A DNA stretch of 50,548 bases from Candidatus Colenecus caballi (GTDB taxonomy: Bacteria; Bacteroidota; Bacteroidia; Bacteroidales; Bacteroidaceae): contig JAGHSY010000046.1 in the NCBI GenBank assembly GCA_018065615.1, forward strand, positions 1 through 50,548. The letters are read 5' to 3'. The notes beneath the pieces are model-generated. The model ran no database searches. It was not told the DNA's origin and saw only the letters and a program-made list of their open reading frames with translations. Below are positions 9,006 through 18,467 of this stretch, one piece after another. Position numbers and translations under genes: made by a program. How positions within the stretch are numbered: position 1 is the first letter of the stretch; each line of letters starts with the position of its first letter.

Positions 9006-10550
9006 GTTTTGAAGTGTACTTGCCAGCAATGACAATGCAATACAGAACAGAGCCTGCACAAGACGGTGCGTACGCCGTTCCTTCAGCCACAGGCTTACAA
9101 GAATTATGACAGCATACGCCATCCAGACCTGCCAGGCATTGTCGATATGCACCGTCAGACTTGAATGCGGGAACAGTGCTATCCTTTCCAGTGCCCCGTT
9201 AACCAGGTTGACCAGACCTGTCAGCAGCCAGACAACACAGCCACGTACTGCAGGCAGCCAGCATGTCATGAGCAGCACCATTGACAGGCACACCACCACG
9301 AACATTATCGGGATGACTATGATATTGGTCAGCAGGAAATATGTGGAAAAGTTCGAGAAGCTGAACATGACTATGGGCGCCGTACCCAGCTGTGCAGCCA
9401 GAGACACGGCAATGATGCCCCACACATATCTTCCAACGGCGCTGCGCGGGGTGAAAAGACGCTCTATCCCCGGTTCGAAAAGGACAATGGCAAGCACCGC
9501 ACAGAAAGAGAGCTGGAAACTTATGTCAAACAGGCTTTCCGGACTTGCTGTGAGAATTGCAAGAGCGGCAAACGACAAGGTGTTGACCGGCTGGCTGTCC
9601 CTGCCGGTCACGCGGCAGAACGCCAGCATGGAAAACATTATGAGTGAACGGGTTATGGACAGCGGCAGTCCGATGAGCAGGGCATACGCCCACATGATTC
9701 CCAAGACCGTCAGTTCACGTACCCACATTGTCCGGCGTCTGAACAGGGCCGCCGGCAGGAGGAAATACAGGAACGCACACATTATGCCGACATGCAGGCC
9801 AGACACAGCCAGCACATGACTTGCCCCTGTTGTGGACCAGACCTCCCTCAGTCCGCTGTCTATTTCCCTTTTGCTTCCCAATGACACGGCAGCAGTAACC
9901 GCCAGAGCATTGCCCGTCAGTCCCCACTCTCTGTATTTTTCCAGCAGTTTCCGTCTGAAGACCAGGGTCCGGGTATGGAAACCGCCAACATTCATATCCA
10001 GTTTCCTCCAGTTGTCTGACGGCACCCATAACGAACCGGATATGCCGTGCCGATAGAGATATCGGGCATAATCAAAATCAGATCCGTCCTCACTGCGGGG
10101 ACTTTCAATACGGCCATTGAACAGTATGACGTTTCCCGGTACGAGAGCCTTGACGGCGCTGTCCTTCGGGACATACAGATATATGTCCGCACTGACGCTG
10201 TCAAACAATGACAGTTCCAGACGATAGCTGCGTTCCCTCTCATACGGATAGTCAGAAAGAACAGCCGCATGAGTCCGCGCTTCATCAGGCCAGTCCACAT
10301 GTACACGTTTCTGGAAAATTGTGTACATGAACATTCCGGCAAGGAAAAAGGACAGCGACAGACTGAATCCGAACATACGGGACAGCCTGCCGCCGAATAT
10401 GAAAGTCGTGAAAGTCGTAATCACCGCTGCAAGTGCAAGGGCACAGAGAAGTGACACCTTGATGCGGGTGTTTCCAATGGTATCCGATAAGATTATCCCT
10501 GCAATGAGTGGGATGACCAGCCTCATTGAGGGCCAGTCCCTGAGTTTCAC
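8988..10550 (-). CDS. comEC: ComEC/Rec2-family membrane protein, short form without beta-lactamase domain
   Basis: A 520-residue polytopic membrane protein with an N-terminal DUF4131-like region and a Competence domain; the stretch GASHVLAVSGLHVG (about residues 240-253) is the family hallmark. Many hydrophobic segments fill the C-terminal half. ComEC forms the inner-membrane channel for transforming DNA. This copy ends after the membrane domain and lacks the C-terminal metallo-beta-lactamase domain present in Bacillus-type ComEC. The start is GTG at 10550, nine bases after rpe, giving MKLRDWPSMR. Competence itself cannot be inferred. Confidence 0.88.
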   Translation of the reverse strand: MKLRDWPSMRLVIPLIAGIILSDTIGNTRIKVSLLCALALAAVITTFTTFIFGGRLSRMFGFSLSLSFFLAGMFMYTIFQKRVHVDWPDEARTHAAVLSDYPYERERSYRLELSLFDSVSADIYLYVPKDSAVKALVPGNVILFNGRIESPRSEDGSDFDYARYLYRHGISGSLWVPSDNWRKLDMNVGGFHTRTLVFRRKLLEKYREWGLTGNALAVTAAVSLGSKREIDSGLREVWSTTGASHVLAVSGLHVGIMCAFLYFLLPAALFRRRTMWVRELTVLGIMWAYALLIGLPLSITRSLIMFSMLAFCRVTGRDSQPVNTLSFAALAILTASPESLFDISFQLSFCAVLAIVLFEPGIERLFTPRSAVGRYVWGIIAVSLAAQLGTAPIVMFSFSNFSTYFLLTNIIVIPIMFVVVCLSMVLLMTCWLPAVRGCVVWLLTGLVNLVNGALERIALFPHSSLTVHIDNAWQVWMAYAVIILVSLWLKERRTHRLVQALFCIALSLLASTLQNFAVLT

Positions 10551-10559
10551 CTTATTACC

Positions 10560-11213
10560 TTATGATAGTTCCTTAAGTGTTTTTATGGCTGCCTCCGGGT
10601 CTGACGCGGAAAATACGGTGTTTCCTGAAACCAGGACATCGACACCCGCTCTGACCAGACGGGGAGCCGTTTCAAAATTGACGCCTCCATCGACCTCAAT
10701 GAGAGCCTTGGAACCGGTTTCATCAATCAGTCTGCGCAGTTCACGGACCTTGTCAATGGAATGTTCAATGAATTTCTGACCGCCGAATCCGGGATTGACG
10801 GTCATGAGAAGAACCATATCCACGTCACGTATGACATCGGAGAGCATGCAGACAGGTGTTGACGGATTCAGTGTCACGGCAGCCTTCATGCCATGGTTCT
10901 TTATTTCAAAAATTGTACGGTTCAGATGGGTGCAGGCCTCATAGTGGACGTTCAGCATGGATACGCCAAGTTCCTGGAAGCGTTCAATGAACTTTTCAGG
11001 CTGGACTATCATAAGGTGTACGTCAAGCGGCTTTTCACAATACTTTGCCACATATTTCAGGACAGGGAATCCGAACGATATGTTTGGAACAAACACTCCG
11101 TCCATAATGTCAAGATGCAGCCAGTCAGCCTGACTGCGGTTGATCATTTCAAGGTCCTTGCGCAAGTCACCGAAATCGGCCGACAGGAGCGAAGGTGCTA
11201 CGATTGTACTCAT
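10560..11213 (-). CDS. rpe: Ribulose-phosphate 3-epimerase
   Basis: A 217-residue TIM-barrel enzyme interconverting D-ribulose-5-phosphate and D-xylulose-5-phosphate in the pentose phosphate pathway. Motifs: SLLSADFGDL near the start, LHLDIMDGVFVPN with the metal-binding His and Asp, MTVNPGFGGQ, and VDGGVN. Length is normal. It precedes comEC by 9 bases and follows a 61-residue gene by 19 bases. The product links to xylulose-5-phosphate made by the araA-araD pathway elsewhere in the window. Confidence 0.95.
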   Translation of the reverse strand: MSTIVAPSLLSADFGDLRKDLEMINRSQADWLHLDIMDGVFVPNISFGFPVLKYVAKYCEKPLDVHLMIVQPEKFIERFQELGVSMLNVHYEACTHLNRTIFEIKNHGMKAAVTLNPSTPVCMLSDVIRDVDMVLLMTVNPGFGGQKFIEHSIDKVRELRRLIDETGSKALIEVDGGVNFETAPRLVRAGVDVLVSGNTVFSASDPEAAIKTLKELS

Positions 11214-11232
11214 ATCAGATTTCTGTGAAGCC

Positions 11233-11418
11233 TCAGTTCAGAGAGAACGTACCGGCTTCTTCAGGAAGTTCACTCACAAAACGCAGACCGGCTGCAAAAC
11301 TGCGTATGAAATCCAGAGTCTTTTCTGCAGGTTTTCCGTATGACACGCCCTTGAGAGCGGCACGCAGAATATTTTCAGAAAGTAAGTAAGAAGTAGTAGA
11401 AGTCTCGTCCATAGGCAT
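11233..11418 (-). CDS. Small conserved-looking protein of 61 residues
   Basis: A short frame fitted between the ECF sigma factor gene and rpe on the same strand. The protein starts MPMDETSTTSYLLSEN, is cytoplasmic (no signal or membrane segment), Ser/Thr-rich at the start and mixed helical afterwards. I do not recognise a family. Support for a real gene: it fills the gap neatly, ends 19 bases before rpe, and has an A-rich leader with AAAGG before the ATG. Coding status is likely but unproven. An alternative ATG is at 11412. Confidence 0.6.
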   Translation of the reverse strand: MPMDETSTTSYLLSENILRAALKGVSYGKPAEKTLDFIRSFAAGLRFVSELPEEAGTFSLN

Positions 11419-11424
11419 CCTTTA

Positions 11425-11457
11425 TTTAAGTTTACACTATCTAAACGCAAACTTAAA
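11425..11457. repeat. Perfect 9-bp inverted repeat before the 61-residue gene
   Basis: TTTAAGTTT (11425-11433) and AAACTTAAA (11449-11457) are exact inverted copies separated by 15 bases. They lie between the ECF sigma factor stop and the small gene, seven bases ahead of its ATG. It could be an operator or a leader hairpin; no T-run supports a terminator. Confidence 0.45.
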
Positions 11458-11499
11458 AAGAATAGTATTCAGGACGGGAAAAATGTTTGCTATTTTTTC

Positions 11500-12093
11500 T
11501 TAAATCATTGCAAGAGCGATGTCCTTTTCCGCTGCCATTTTGCGGATGTTGAGAAGGGCATAGCGCATACGTCCCAGGGCGGTATTGATTGACACGCCTG
11601 TAATGTCTGCAATTTCCTTGAAACTGAGATCCTGATAATAGCGCATGAACACTACCTCACGCTGGTTGTCAGGGAGCTGATCGACAAGACGGCGGACATC
11701 GGACAGTGTCTGTTCATTGATCATGCTGTCCTCAACATTGGCTTCAGACAGACTGGCATCATTAAGAAGGTCATATTCCTGGGCGTCATTGCTGACAGTA
11801 TTGCTGCCGTTCTGCTGGCGGTACCAGTCAATTATAAGATTGTGTGCAATGCGTGTCAGCCATGCGCCGAACTTTCCGGCACTTGAATAGCAGCCCTTCT
11901 GAAGGGTGACAATTGCCTTGACGAATGTCTCCTGGAAAATGTCATTGGCCAGGTCACGGTTGCGCACAACAAAATTGATGTACGAATACAACTTGTCCTG
12001 ATAACGTGAAAGGAGGGTATCGAATGCCTTGTTATTACCGTTTGAATAAAGAGAGACCAACATGTCGTCAGTCATCTGATTCAAATTTTCCAT
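11500..12093 (-). CDS. ECF-type RNA polymerase sigma factor
   Basis: A 197-residue sigma-70-family factor of the ECF type. Region 2 (about 20-90) contains DIFQETFVKAI and TRIAHNLIIDWYR, and region 4 (about 130-185) contains LPDNQREVVFMRYYQDLSFKEIADITGVSINTALGRM. No anti-sigma gene is adjacent; the neighbours are the 61-residue gene downstream and fmt upstream. It has its own promoter of the primary-sigma type in the 149-bp gap after fmt. What it controls is not visible here. Confidence 0.92.
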   Translation of the reverse strand: MENLNQMTDDMLVSLYSNGNNKAFDTLLSRYQDKLYSYINFVVRNRDLANDIFQETFVKAIVTLQKGCYSSAGKFGAWLTRIAHNLIIDWYRQQNGSNTVSNDAQEYDLLNDASLSEANVEDSMINEQTLSDVRRLVDQLPDNQREVVFMRYYQDLSFKEIADITGVSINTALGRMRYALLNIRKMAAEKDIALAMI

Positions 12094-12175
12094 TACTTCT
12101 TCTTTACTTGGTTTCTGGAGTAAAGTTCAGTCTATAGGCAGTTCGTTTTAGTGAATAATAGGTAGTTTGTTGGGG

Positions 12176-12207
12176 CAAAGATAATGTGAATTTTTCTTAA
12201 TGCGCAA
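12176..12207 (-). promoter_or_regulatory. Bacteroides-type promoter for the ECF sigma factor gene
   Basis: On the minus strand TTG (12205-12207), 21 bases, then TATCTTTG (12176-12183). It starts a unit with the ECF gene, the 61-residue gene, rpe and comEC. The leader is about 75 nt. Confidence 0.65.
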
Positions 12208-12242
12208 GAAATAGTCCGATTTTAACACATTCAGGGGCATTT

Positions 12243-13208
12243 TCACTCGAAAACATACCCCTGAGACAAGTCATTTCCGCACAAAAAGGCGCCTACCGGC
12301 ATGCGTTTCTTTCCAGCAGCCTGCACCTCAAGAAGGCGTACTGCCCCACCCTTTACAGACACCTCCAGGAAGCGTTTTCCATCGGTCCGTATTGTACCCG
12401 GTTCACAGTCCGATGCTGACACGGGCTGTACTGAACAGACCTTGAAATCCTGACTGCGGCCGTCCGGTCCTTTCAGGGATGCCCATGCTGCCGGATACGG
12501 TGAAAGTCCGCGCACGAAATCATAAACCTGCTGCGGCGTACGGTTCCAGTCAATGCGGCATGTCTCCTTGAAGATTTTGGGTGCGCCGCGCAGTTCTCCG
12601 TCTGCAAGCTGCTGCTGGCTGATGGGGTGAACGTTGCCGGCAAGAATGTCACCGACAGTCTGAAGCGTCAGCTCAGCACCCAGTTCCATCAGTTTGTCAT
12701 GAAGCGTGCCGGCATTGTCATCGGACTCTATAGGAATGCGCTGCTGGTGTATTATGTCACCGGTATCTATCTCATGTTTCAGGAAGAACGTGGTTACACC
12801 GGTTTCCCTGTCTCCGTTTATTATGGCCCAGTTGATTGGGGCTGCACCGCGGTACTGGGGCAGAAGTGAGGCATGAAGGTTGAAGGTTCCAAGGCGCGGC
12901 ATGTTCCAGACCACTTCAGGAAGCATACGGAAAGCGACCACAATCTGCAGGTCAGCTCCAAGTGCCGACAGCTGTTCCAGAAATGCGGGTTCCTTCAGCT
13001 TTTCAGGCTGAAGGACAGGCAGTCCGGCTTCCAGCGCATACTTCTTGACAGGGCTGCTCTGAAGCACACTGCCATGACGTCCCATGGGTTTGTCCGGCAT
13101 GGTCACGACACCTGCTATATTGTACCCTCCCTCAACAAGTCTGCGCAAAGTGAATTCGGCAAACTCGGGGGTTCCCATGAACACAATCTTCAAATCCTTC
13201 TTTTCCAT
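12243..13208 (-). CDS. fmt: Methionyl-tRNA formyltransferase
   Basis: Formylates initiator Met-tRNA with 10-formyl-tetrahydrofolate. The N-terminal formyltransferase domain begins IVFMGTPEFA, and the active-site region is FNLHASLLPQYRGAAPINWA with the catalytic Asn-His-Asp set (Asp in HEIDTGDII); the C-terminal OB-like domain (about 205-320) includes YDFVRGLSPYPAAWA. With ATG 13208 the protein is 321 residues and begins MEKKDLKIVF; ATG 13214 would overlap the channel gene stop as ATGA and add two residues. It is co-transcribed with prfC and tsaC, all translation-related. Confidence 0.95.
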   Translation of the reverse strand: MEKKDLKIVFMGTPEFAEFTLRRLVEGGYNIAGVVTMPDKPMGRHGSVLQSSPVKKYALEAGLPVLQPEKLKEPAFLEQLSALGADLQIVVAFRMLPEVVWNMPRLGTFNLHASLLPQYRGAAPINWAIINGDRETGVTTFFLKHEIDTGDIIHQQRIPIESDDNAGTLHDKLMELGAELTLQTVGDILAGNVHPISQQQLADGELRGAPKIFKETCRIDWNRTPQQVYDFVRGLSPYPAAWASLKGPDGRSQDFKVCSVQPVSASDCEPGTIRTDGKRFLEVSVKGGAVRLLEVQAAGKKRMPVGAFLCGNDLSQGYVFE

Positions 13209-13210
13209 AA

Positions 13211-14995
13211 TCATTCTTCTGACAGTTCCAGCAGCACGTTGCGGTATGAATTGAATATCTTTGACTTGGATACAAAGCCCACATACAGGCCTTTCTCATC
13301 TTCAACCGGCAGGTTCCATGCGCCGGTTTCATCGAACTTCTTCATTACCACATCCATGGGATCGTTCACGGACAGGCGGGCAGGCGGCAGTTCCATCAGT
13401 TTCTGGACATAGAAACGGTGGTACAGTTCCTGACGGAACATGATGTTGCGTATGCTCTCAAGGCTGACAACGCCCACAAGACGCTTTTCACCATCAAGTA
13501 CCGGGAAGAGATTGCGCTTTGAACGTGCTATTGTATTGACCAGCTGTCCAAGATCCATTTCAGGACTGACGGCCAGGAATTCCTTTTCAATTACATTCTC
13601 CATGCTCATGAGCAGCAGGACGGACTGGTCCTTGTGGTGGGTCATGAGTTCACCCTTCTGGGCCAGACGCATGGCATAGATTGAATGCGGCTGGAACAGA
13701 CGTATGGTCAGGTAAGACAGTATTGACACCATCATAAGGGGCAGGAACATCTGGTAGCCGCCCGTGAGTTCAGCTATGAGGAACACGCCGGTAAGCGGTG
13801 CGTGCATGACTCCTGACATGAGGCCGGCCATACCGAACAGCGCAAAGTTCTGGACCGATATGTCTGCACCGGGAGAAAGACGGTTCATGATTTCCCCAAA
13901 CACGAAACCGGTAAGACAGCCCAGGAACAGGCTGGGTGCGAAAATACCGCCGCAACCGCCGCCCGCATTGGTTGCAGTCGATGCGAACACCTTTGCCAGG
14001 ATGACCAGTGACAGATACAGCAGTATATGACCGCCGCCATAGAACAGCGAACCTTCCATTACACTGTTGGAGTCCTCATTCACGTCCAGCAGCATGGTAA
14101 TTGTGTCATAACCTTCACCGTACAGAGACGGGAACAGGAATATGAGAACGCTGAGCACCACGGCTCCAACGGCAAACTTCACATAAGGATTCTTAAAACG
14201 TTTGAACCAGGTCTCGAACCAGTGCATGGTCTGGGAAAAGTACAGAGACACCAGGCCGCAGACCACGCCAAGCAGCAATGCATAGGGAATCCTGGACAGG
14301 TCAAACTCATGCGCCGACACGAAATTGAACATGGCATCGGTCCCGGAGAACACATACGATATGGTTGCGGCTGTGACCGATGATACAAGCAGCGGCAGCA
14401 GTGAGCCCATGCTCAGGTCAAACATCAGGACCTCAAGCACGAACACCAGTCCCGCGATGGGCGCCTTGAAGATTCCGGCAATGGCGCCGGCCGAACCGCA
14501 GCCCACAAGAAGCATAAGTGTCTTGTGCTCCATCTTGAACATGCGGCCTATGTTTGAACCGATGGCTGAACCGGTAAGAACAATAGGAGATTCGGCACCG
14601 ACAGATCCGCCCATACCTATTGTAATGGCACTGGCAATGACCGATGAAAACATGTTGTGCGGCTTTATGCGTCCGTTCTTCTTGGACAGCGCATACAGAA
14701 TCTTGGTAACTCCGTGTCCGATGTCGTCACGGACAATGTATCGGATAAAAAGTCCGGAAAGGAAAATGCCTATGACAGGATACAGCAGCAGGCTGTAGTT
14801 CTCCTCGCTGACGGCAAGACTCCCTGAAATAAGCCCGTGGATATATTCTATGAGCCATTTCAGTACAATTGCCGCAAACGATGTGAACACGCCGACAATC
14901 AGACTCAGTATGAGAATGAACTGCCGTTCGCTGATATGGTCCTTGCGCCACAGGTTGAATCTGTTCAGTAAAGTTTCGGTCCCCTTTTCCTCCAT
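13211..14995 (-). CDS. ClC-family chloride channel/transporter with paired CBS domains
   Basis: About 594 residues: a ClC membrane domain (about 30-430) followed by two CBS domains (about 455-590). Selectivity-filter motifs are visible: GSVGAESP, where the Glu corresponds to the gating glutamate, and GGIFAPSLFLG. The CBS pair may bind adenine nucleotides and regulate gating. ATG 14995, one base after the tsaC stop, is a better start than GTG 15004 inside tsaC. Whether it is a channel or a proton-coupled exchanger cannot be decided. It sits between tsaC and fmt in a minus-strand operon. Confidence 0.93.
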   Translation of the reverse strand: MEEKGTETLLNRFNLWRKDHISERQFILILSLIVGVFTSFAAIVLKWLIEYIHGLISGSLAVSEENYSLLLYPVIGIFLSGLFIRYIVRDDIGHGVTKILYALSKKNGRIKPHNMFSSVIASAITIGMGGSVGAESPIVLTGSAIGSNIGRMFKMEHKTLMLLVGCGSAGAIAGIFKAPIAGLVFVLEVLMFDLSMGSLLPLLVSSVTAATISYVFSGTDAMFNFVSAHEFDLSRIPYALLLGVVCGLVSLYFSQTMHWFETWFKRFKNPYVKFAVGAVVLSVLIFLFPSLYGEGYDTITMLLDVNEDSNSVMEGSLFYGGGHILLYLSLVILAKVFASTATNAGGGCGGIFAPSLFLGCLTGFVFGEIMNRLSPGADISVQNFALFGMAGLMSGVMHAPLTGVFLIAELTGGYQMFLPLMMVSILSYLTIRLFQPHSIYAMRLAQKGELMTHHKDQSVLLLMSMENVIEKEFLAVSPEMDLGQLVNTIARSKRNLFPVLDGEKRLVGVVSLESIRNIMFRQELYHRFYVQKLMELPPARLSVNDPMDVVMKKFDETGAWNLPVEDEKGLYVGFVSKSKIFNSYRNVLLELSEE

Positions 14996-14996
14996 A

Positions 14997-15569
14997 TCAC
15001 TCACGTATGACTTTCACCAGACCTCCCGAACCAAGTTTGACAATGCTGGAGGCCGATGCCTGGATGTTTTCATTCTGACGGTATGATACGACATAGTCCA
15101 CACCTTCAAGTATCACGTCCGATATTTCCCTGAAATTGTGCGGTGACGGTTCACCGCTCACGTTGGCCGATGTCGAGACTACAGCACCGCCAAAACGCGC
15201 GCACAGTTCACGGGAGAAATCCTCCTTTGTGACACGGATTCCGGCACTTCCGTCATCGGCAACCAGTTCGGGAGCCATGTGGCGTACATTGTCATATATT
15301 ATTGTCACCGGTTTCTCCGACAGGTCCATAAGGTCATACGCCACATCGGGGACATCAGGTACGTAATACGCCAGTTTGGCATCGGAATCAATGAGTGAAA
15401 GCATAGCCTTGCTGTCACTGCGTTTCTTGAGTTCGAAAATGCGGCGGACGGCGGCACTGTTGGCGGCATCACAGCCAATGCCCCAGATGGTGTCCGTGGG
15501 GTACAGAATTATACCTCCGTCACGCATGACCTGTACGGCCTTCTTCACATCATCGGCATATTCCTTCAT
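14997..15569 (-). CDS. tsaC: Threonylcarbamoyl-AMP synthase (YrdC/Sua5 family)
   Basis: A 190-residue YrdC-domain protein that makes threonylcarbamoyl-AMP from Thr, bicarbonate and ATP, the first step of t6A37 tRNA modification. Motifs: GGIILYPTDTIWGIGCD near residues 18-34, then KKRSDSKAM, and STSANVSGEPSP near residue 140. The length matches the short TsaC form, without the Sua5 C-terminal domain. Its start shares one base with the prfC stop, so coupling is likely. Confidence 0.92.
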   Translation of the reverse strand: MKEYADDVKKAVQVMRDGGIILYPTDTIWGIGCDAANSAAVRRIFELKKRSDSKAMLSLIDSDAKLAYYVPDVPDVAYDLMDLSEKPVTIIYDNVRHMAPELVADDGSAGIRVTKEDFSRELCARFGGAVVSTSANVSGEPSPHNFREISDVILEGVDYVVSYRQNENIQASASSIVKLGSGGLVKVIRE

Positions 15570-17134
15570 CAGAATTCGCTTGTAAAATGGAACTTTATGT
15601 TCTTGAAATCAATCTGAGCCATCTGCAGCACATAGCTGCTGTCTGCCAGGAACACGTCACGGCCTTCTATGTCCGTTGCCATGAACTGGTACTTGCGCTT
15701 CTTGAAGGCCTCAAGTTCAGCTGCGTCATCACTCTCAATCCAGCATGCCTTGTACAGACTGGCGGGCTCCCAGCGGCAGGTGGCATTGTACTCATGTTCA
15801 AGGCGGTACTGAATGACCTCAAACTGGAGCTGTCCTACCGTACCGATAAGCTTGCGGCCGTTGAACTGGCTGACAAACATCTGGGCCACGCCCTCGCCCA
15901 TAAGCTGGTCGATGCCCTTGGCCAACTGCTTGGCCTTCATGGGGTCAGCGTTCTCAATGTACTTGAACATTTCAGGCGAGAAGCTTGGCAAGCCCTTGAA
16001 ATGCAGTTTTTCGCCCTGGGTCAGAGTATCACCTATCTTGAAGTTTCCGGTATCGGGAAGACCTATGATGTCACCCGGCCAGGCCTCTTCAATGGTGCTC
16101 TTGCGCTGGGCCATGAACTGCGTGGGCGATGAGAAGCGGAATGTCTTGTCCAGACGCACATGATAGTAAGGCTCATTTCTCTGGAATCTGCCCGAGCACA
16201 CCTTGCAGAATGCCACTGACGAACGGTGGTTGGGGTCAATGTTTGCCGTTATCTTGAACACGAATCCCGTGAACTTGTCGTCTTCAGGACGGACCTGACG
16301 TTCCAGCGCCTGGGTGGGACGCGGACTGGGTGCAATCTTGACAAAGCAGTTCAGCAGTTCCTGAACGCCGAAATTGTTCAGAGCCGATCCGAAAAACACA
16401 GGAGCCAGATTGCCGTCCAGGTAAGCCTGATGGTCAAAAGGCTCATAGACGCCGTCAATAAGCTCCAGGTCCTGGCGCAGTTTTGCAGCATTGCCTTCAC
16501 CGACATGAGCCTCCAGGTCCGTGCTGTTCACATCGACCTCAACACATTCTGTCACCATCTGCTTGTTGGGTGTGAACAGGTTCAGCTGCTGCTCATATAT
16601 GTTGTAAACACCTTTGAAACGGGCGCCTTTCTCAATGGGCCAGCTCAGGGGACGCACATGAATCTTGAGTTCCTCTTCAAGTTCGTCAAGCAGGTCAAAC
16701 GGGTCCAGACCCTCACGGTCCATCTTGTTGACAAAGACAATGACCGGCGTCTTGCGCATGCGGCAGACCTCCATGAGACGGCGCGTCTGAAGCTCGACAC
16801 CTTTGGCGCAGTCAACCACAATGATTACGCTGTCAACAGCTGTCAGCGTACGGAAAGTGTCTTCCGCAAAATCCTGGTGACCCGGCGTGTCAAGAATGTT
16901 TATCTTGTAACCGTCATAATCGAACTCCATGACCGATGTGGTGACTGAAATGCCGCGCTGCTTCTCAATCTCCATCCAGTCCGATGTGGCTGTCTTGCGT
17001 ATCTTGTTCGACTTGACGGCTCCGGCAACCTGAATCTGGCCGCCGAACAGCAGGAACTTTTCGGTAAGCGTCGTCTTACCGGCATCGGGATGCGATACAA
17101 TCGCAAACGTTCTTCTTCTATCTATTTCTTCCAT
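15569..17134 (-). CDS. prfC: Peptide chain release factor 3
   Basis: A 521-residue GTPase that recycles RF1/RF2 after peptide release. All G motifs are intact: [12 protein letters not shown] (from about 14), [20 protein letters not shown] and NKMDREG. This contrasts with the EF-G paralogue in the window, which has lost them. Domains II and III follow, with the RF3-typical [17 protein letters not shown]. It starts six bases after the DUF4924 gene and overlaps tsaC by one base. Confidence 0.95.
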   Translation of the reverse strand: MEEIDRRRTFAIVSHPDAGKTTLTEKFLLFGGQIQVAGAVKSNKIRKTATSDWMEIEKQRGISVTTSVMEFDYDGYKINILDTPGHQDFAEDTFRTLTAVDSVIIVVDCAKGVELQTRRLMEVCRMRKTPVIVFVNKMDREGLDPFDLLDELEEELKIHVRPLSWPIEKGARFKGVYNIYEQQLNLFTPNKQMVTECVEVDVNSTDLEAHVGEGNAAKLRQDLELIDGVYEPFDHQAYLDGNLAPVFFGSALNNFGVQELLNCFVKIAPSPRPTQALERQVRPEDDKFTGFVFKITANIDPNHRSSVAFCKVCSGRFQRNEPYYHVRLDKTFRFSSPTQFMAQRKSTIEEAWPGDIIGLPDTGNFKIGDTLTQGEKLHFKGLPSFSPEMFKYIENADPMKAKQLAKGIDQLMGEGVAQMFVSQFNGRKLIGTVGQLQFEVIQYRLEHEYNATCRWEPASLYKACWIESDDAAELEAFKKRKYQFMATDIEGRDVFLADSSYVLQMAQIDFKNIKFHFTSEF

Positions 17135-17139
17135 AACAA

Positions 17140-17685
17140 TCAGTCCAAGTCAAGAGTACCGGCCTTGTCCTCCTTATAAAGGGCGGAAAGCAGTCCGATG
17201 AATGCGGACACGGCTGCCACCGCCTGTGCTGTCGATGCGCTTATGGGCCTGTTCTGCAACTTGAGCATCAGCACGCCGTACAGCATATTGAAGCAGTCGC
17301 GCAGTTCTTCATTGCCGGTTTCGCCGTTCTTTGCCCTGAATTCGACTATGAACGGCAGAGCCTTGTAGTACGCATCGGTGTAGCGGGGCTGTTTATGTGA
17401 ATCCAGCAGACGCAGGTGCAGGTCCTGCAGCATGACAAGCACATTCTCATTGATCTGAAGGTGCCCTTTTTCAGTCTTTCCCTCAATCCTCATCATGTCT
17501 GCCATATCGGAATACCACTGCTTCCACGCCCGGCTGTCAGACTCACTGCGGCCGCTGGCACGGATAACCGTTTCATAAAGGCGGTCAGCGTCAAGAGAGG
17601 CCGCACGGATCATATCTTCAACCTGCCACATGTACAGCAGGTATTCTGAAATGTTGCTGTTCCTGAGTTCTTCCGATACGAACAT
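17140..17685 (-). CDS. DUF4924 family protein
   Basis: A 181-residue cytoplasmic, mostly helical protein with no signal peptide. The start ([20 protein letters not shown]) and overall pattern match the DUF4924 family restricted to Bacteroidota, whose function is unknown. It lies one base after the LysE-type exporter gene and five bases before prfC, so it is in the same transcript. Confidence 0.82.
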   Translation of the reverse strand: MFVSEELRNSNISEYLLYMWQVEDMIRAASLDADRLYETVIRASGRSESDSRAWKQWYSDMADMMRIEGKTEKGHLQINENVLVMLQDLHLRLLDSHKQPRYTDAYYKALPFIVEFRAKNGETGNEELRDCFNMLYGVLMLKLQNRPISASTAQAVAAVSAFIGLLSALYKEDKAGTLDLD

Positions 17686-17686
17686 A

Positions 17687-18331
17687 TTACAACTTTATAA
17701 GAATCATTACAAGCCAGCCCAATGCTGCCACAATAAGTACAGTTCCCAGAATACGGTTGATCATCCACAGGCCGCGAAGGTCAAAGCGGTTGCGTATCCT
17801 GTTGATGAGAAATGTCAGAGTCAGCCACCAGCACACGTCACCGGCCAGAGTGGCCAGGTAGGTCTCGGCCTTCATGCCCAACGAAAAGCCGTCAACCGGA
17901 ACTGAAAAGAAGGTGAACAGTCCCATGTAGAAGAATACGACCAGAGGATTGACAATTGCCACAAGAAAGCCGGACAGGGTAAACTGCCACCATGATTCCT
18001 TCACGACTGTGTCACCCTTTGATTTGGCCAGCGGGTTGCTTCTTATTGTCACGAATCCGAATACAAGCAGCAGAGCACAGCCCACAAGTTCCACGACCAG
18101 AGCCACTGTGGGATTCTCTAGATATCCCAGAACCAGTGACAGGCACATTATTGTAATGAAAATATAGATGGCATCACTTATGGAAACGCCAAGTCCTGTC
18201 TGGAATCCTCTTCTACGGTTTCTGTTAAGAGTCCGCTGTATGACCAGCACTCCTGACGGTCCCGTTGGAGCCGCAGCCAGAAACCCCACAGCCATACATT
18301 TCAGCAGCAATATGAACGATTCCGTAATCAT
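17687..18331 (-). CDS. LysE/RhtB-family exporter
   Basis: A 214-residue inner-membrane protein with about six hydrophobic segments. The N-terminal FLAAAPTGPSGVLVIQRTL is the family signature (PGP-like motif after TM1), and TM5-TM6 end the protein. Members export amino acids or similar small molecules; the substrate cannot be told. It is the first gene of the run DUF4924-prfC-tsaC-clc-fmt. Confidence 0.85.
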   Translation of the reverse strand: MITESFILLLKCMAVGFLAAAPTGPSGVLVIQRTLNRNRRRGFQTGLGVSISDAIYIFITIMCLSLVLGYLENPTVALVVELVGCALLLVFGFVTIRSNPLAKSKGDTVVKESWWQFTLSGFLVAIVNPLVVFFYMGLFTFFSVPVDGFSLGMKAETYLATLAGDVCWWLTLTFLINRIRNRFDLRGLWMINRILGTVLIVAALGWLVMILIKL

Positions 18332-18357
18332 CGGACAGACTTTCCTGTAACAGACTG

Positions 18358-18365
18358 CAAAGGTA
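18358..18365 (-). promoter_or_regulatory. Probable -7 box for the LysE-type exporter operon
   Basis: TACCTTTG on the minus strand, 26 bases before the ATG, is a perfect TAnnTTTG element. I see no good TTTG at 19-21 bases upstream, so the promoter is weak or needs an activator. Confidence 0.5.
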
Positions 18366-18414
18366 AGGATATATCATGACATTCACGCGCGCACAGGCAA
18401 CTTTTGAACAAAGA

Positions 18415-18447
18415 GACGGCCCCGTGCCTTTTGGTGCCGGAGCCGTC
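18415..18447 (-). terminator. Hairpin terminator after the DUF5723 gene
   Basis: On the minus strand GACGGC and GCCGTC close a GC-rich hairpin with further inner pairs (CCG/CGG and CC/GG around an AAAA loop), starting about 20 bases after the DUF5723 stop and followed by TCTTTGTT. The T-run is imperfect. Confidence 0.6.
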
Positions 18448-18467
18448 ATAGAAAAAACTTCAAATAA

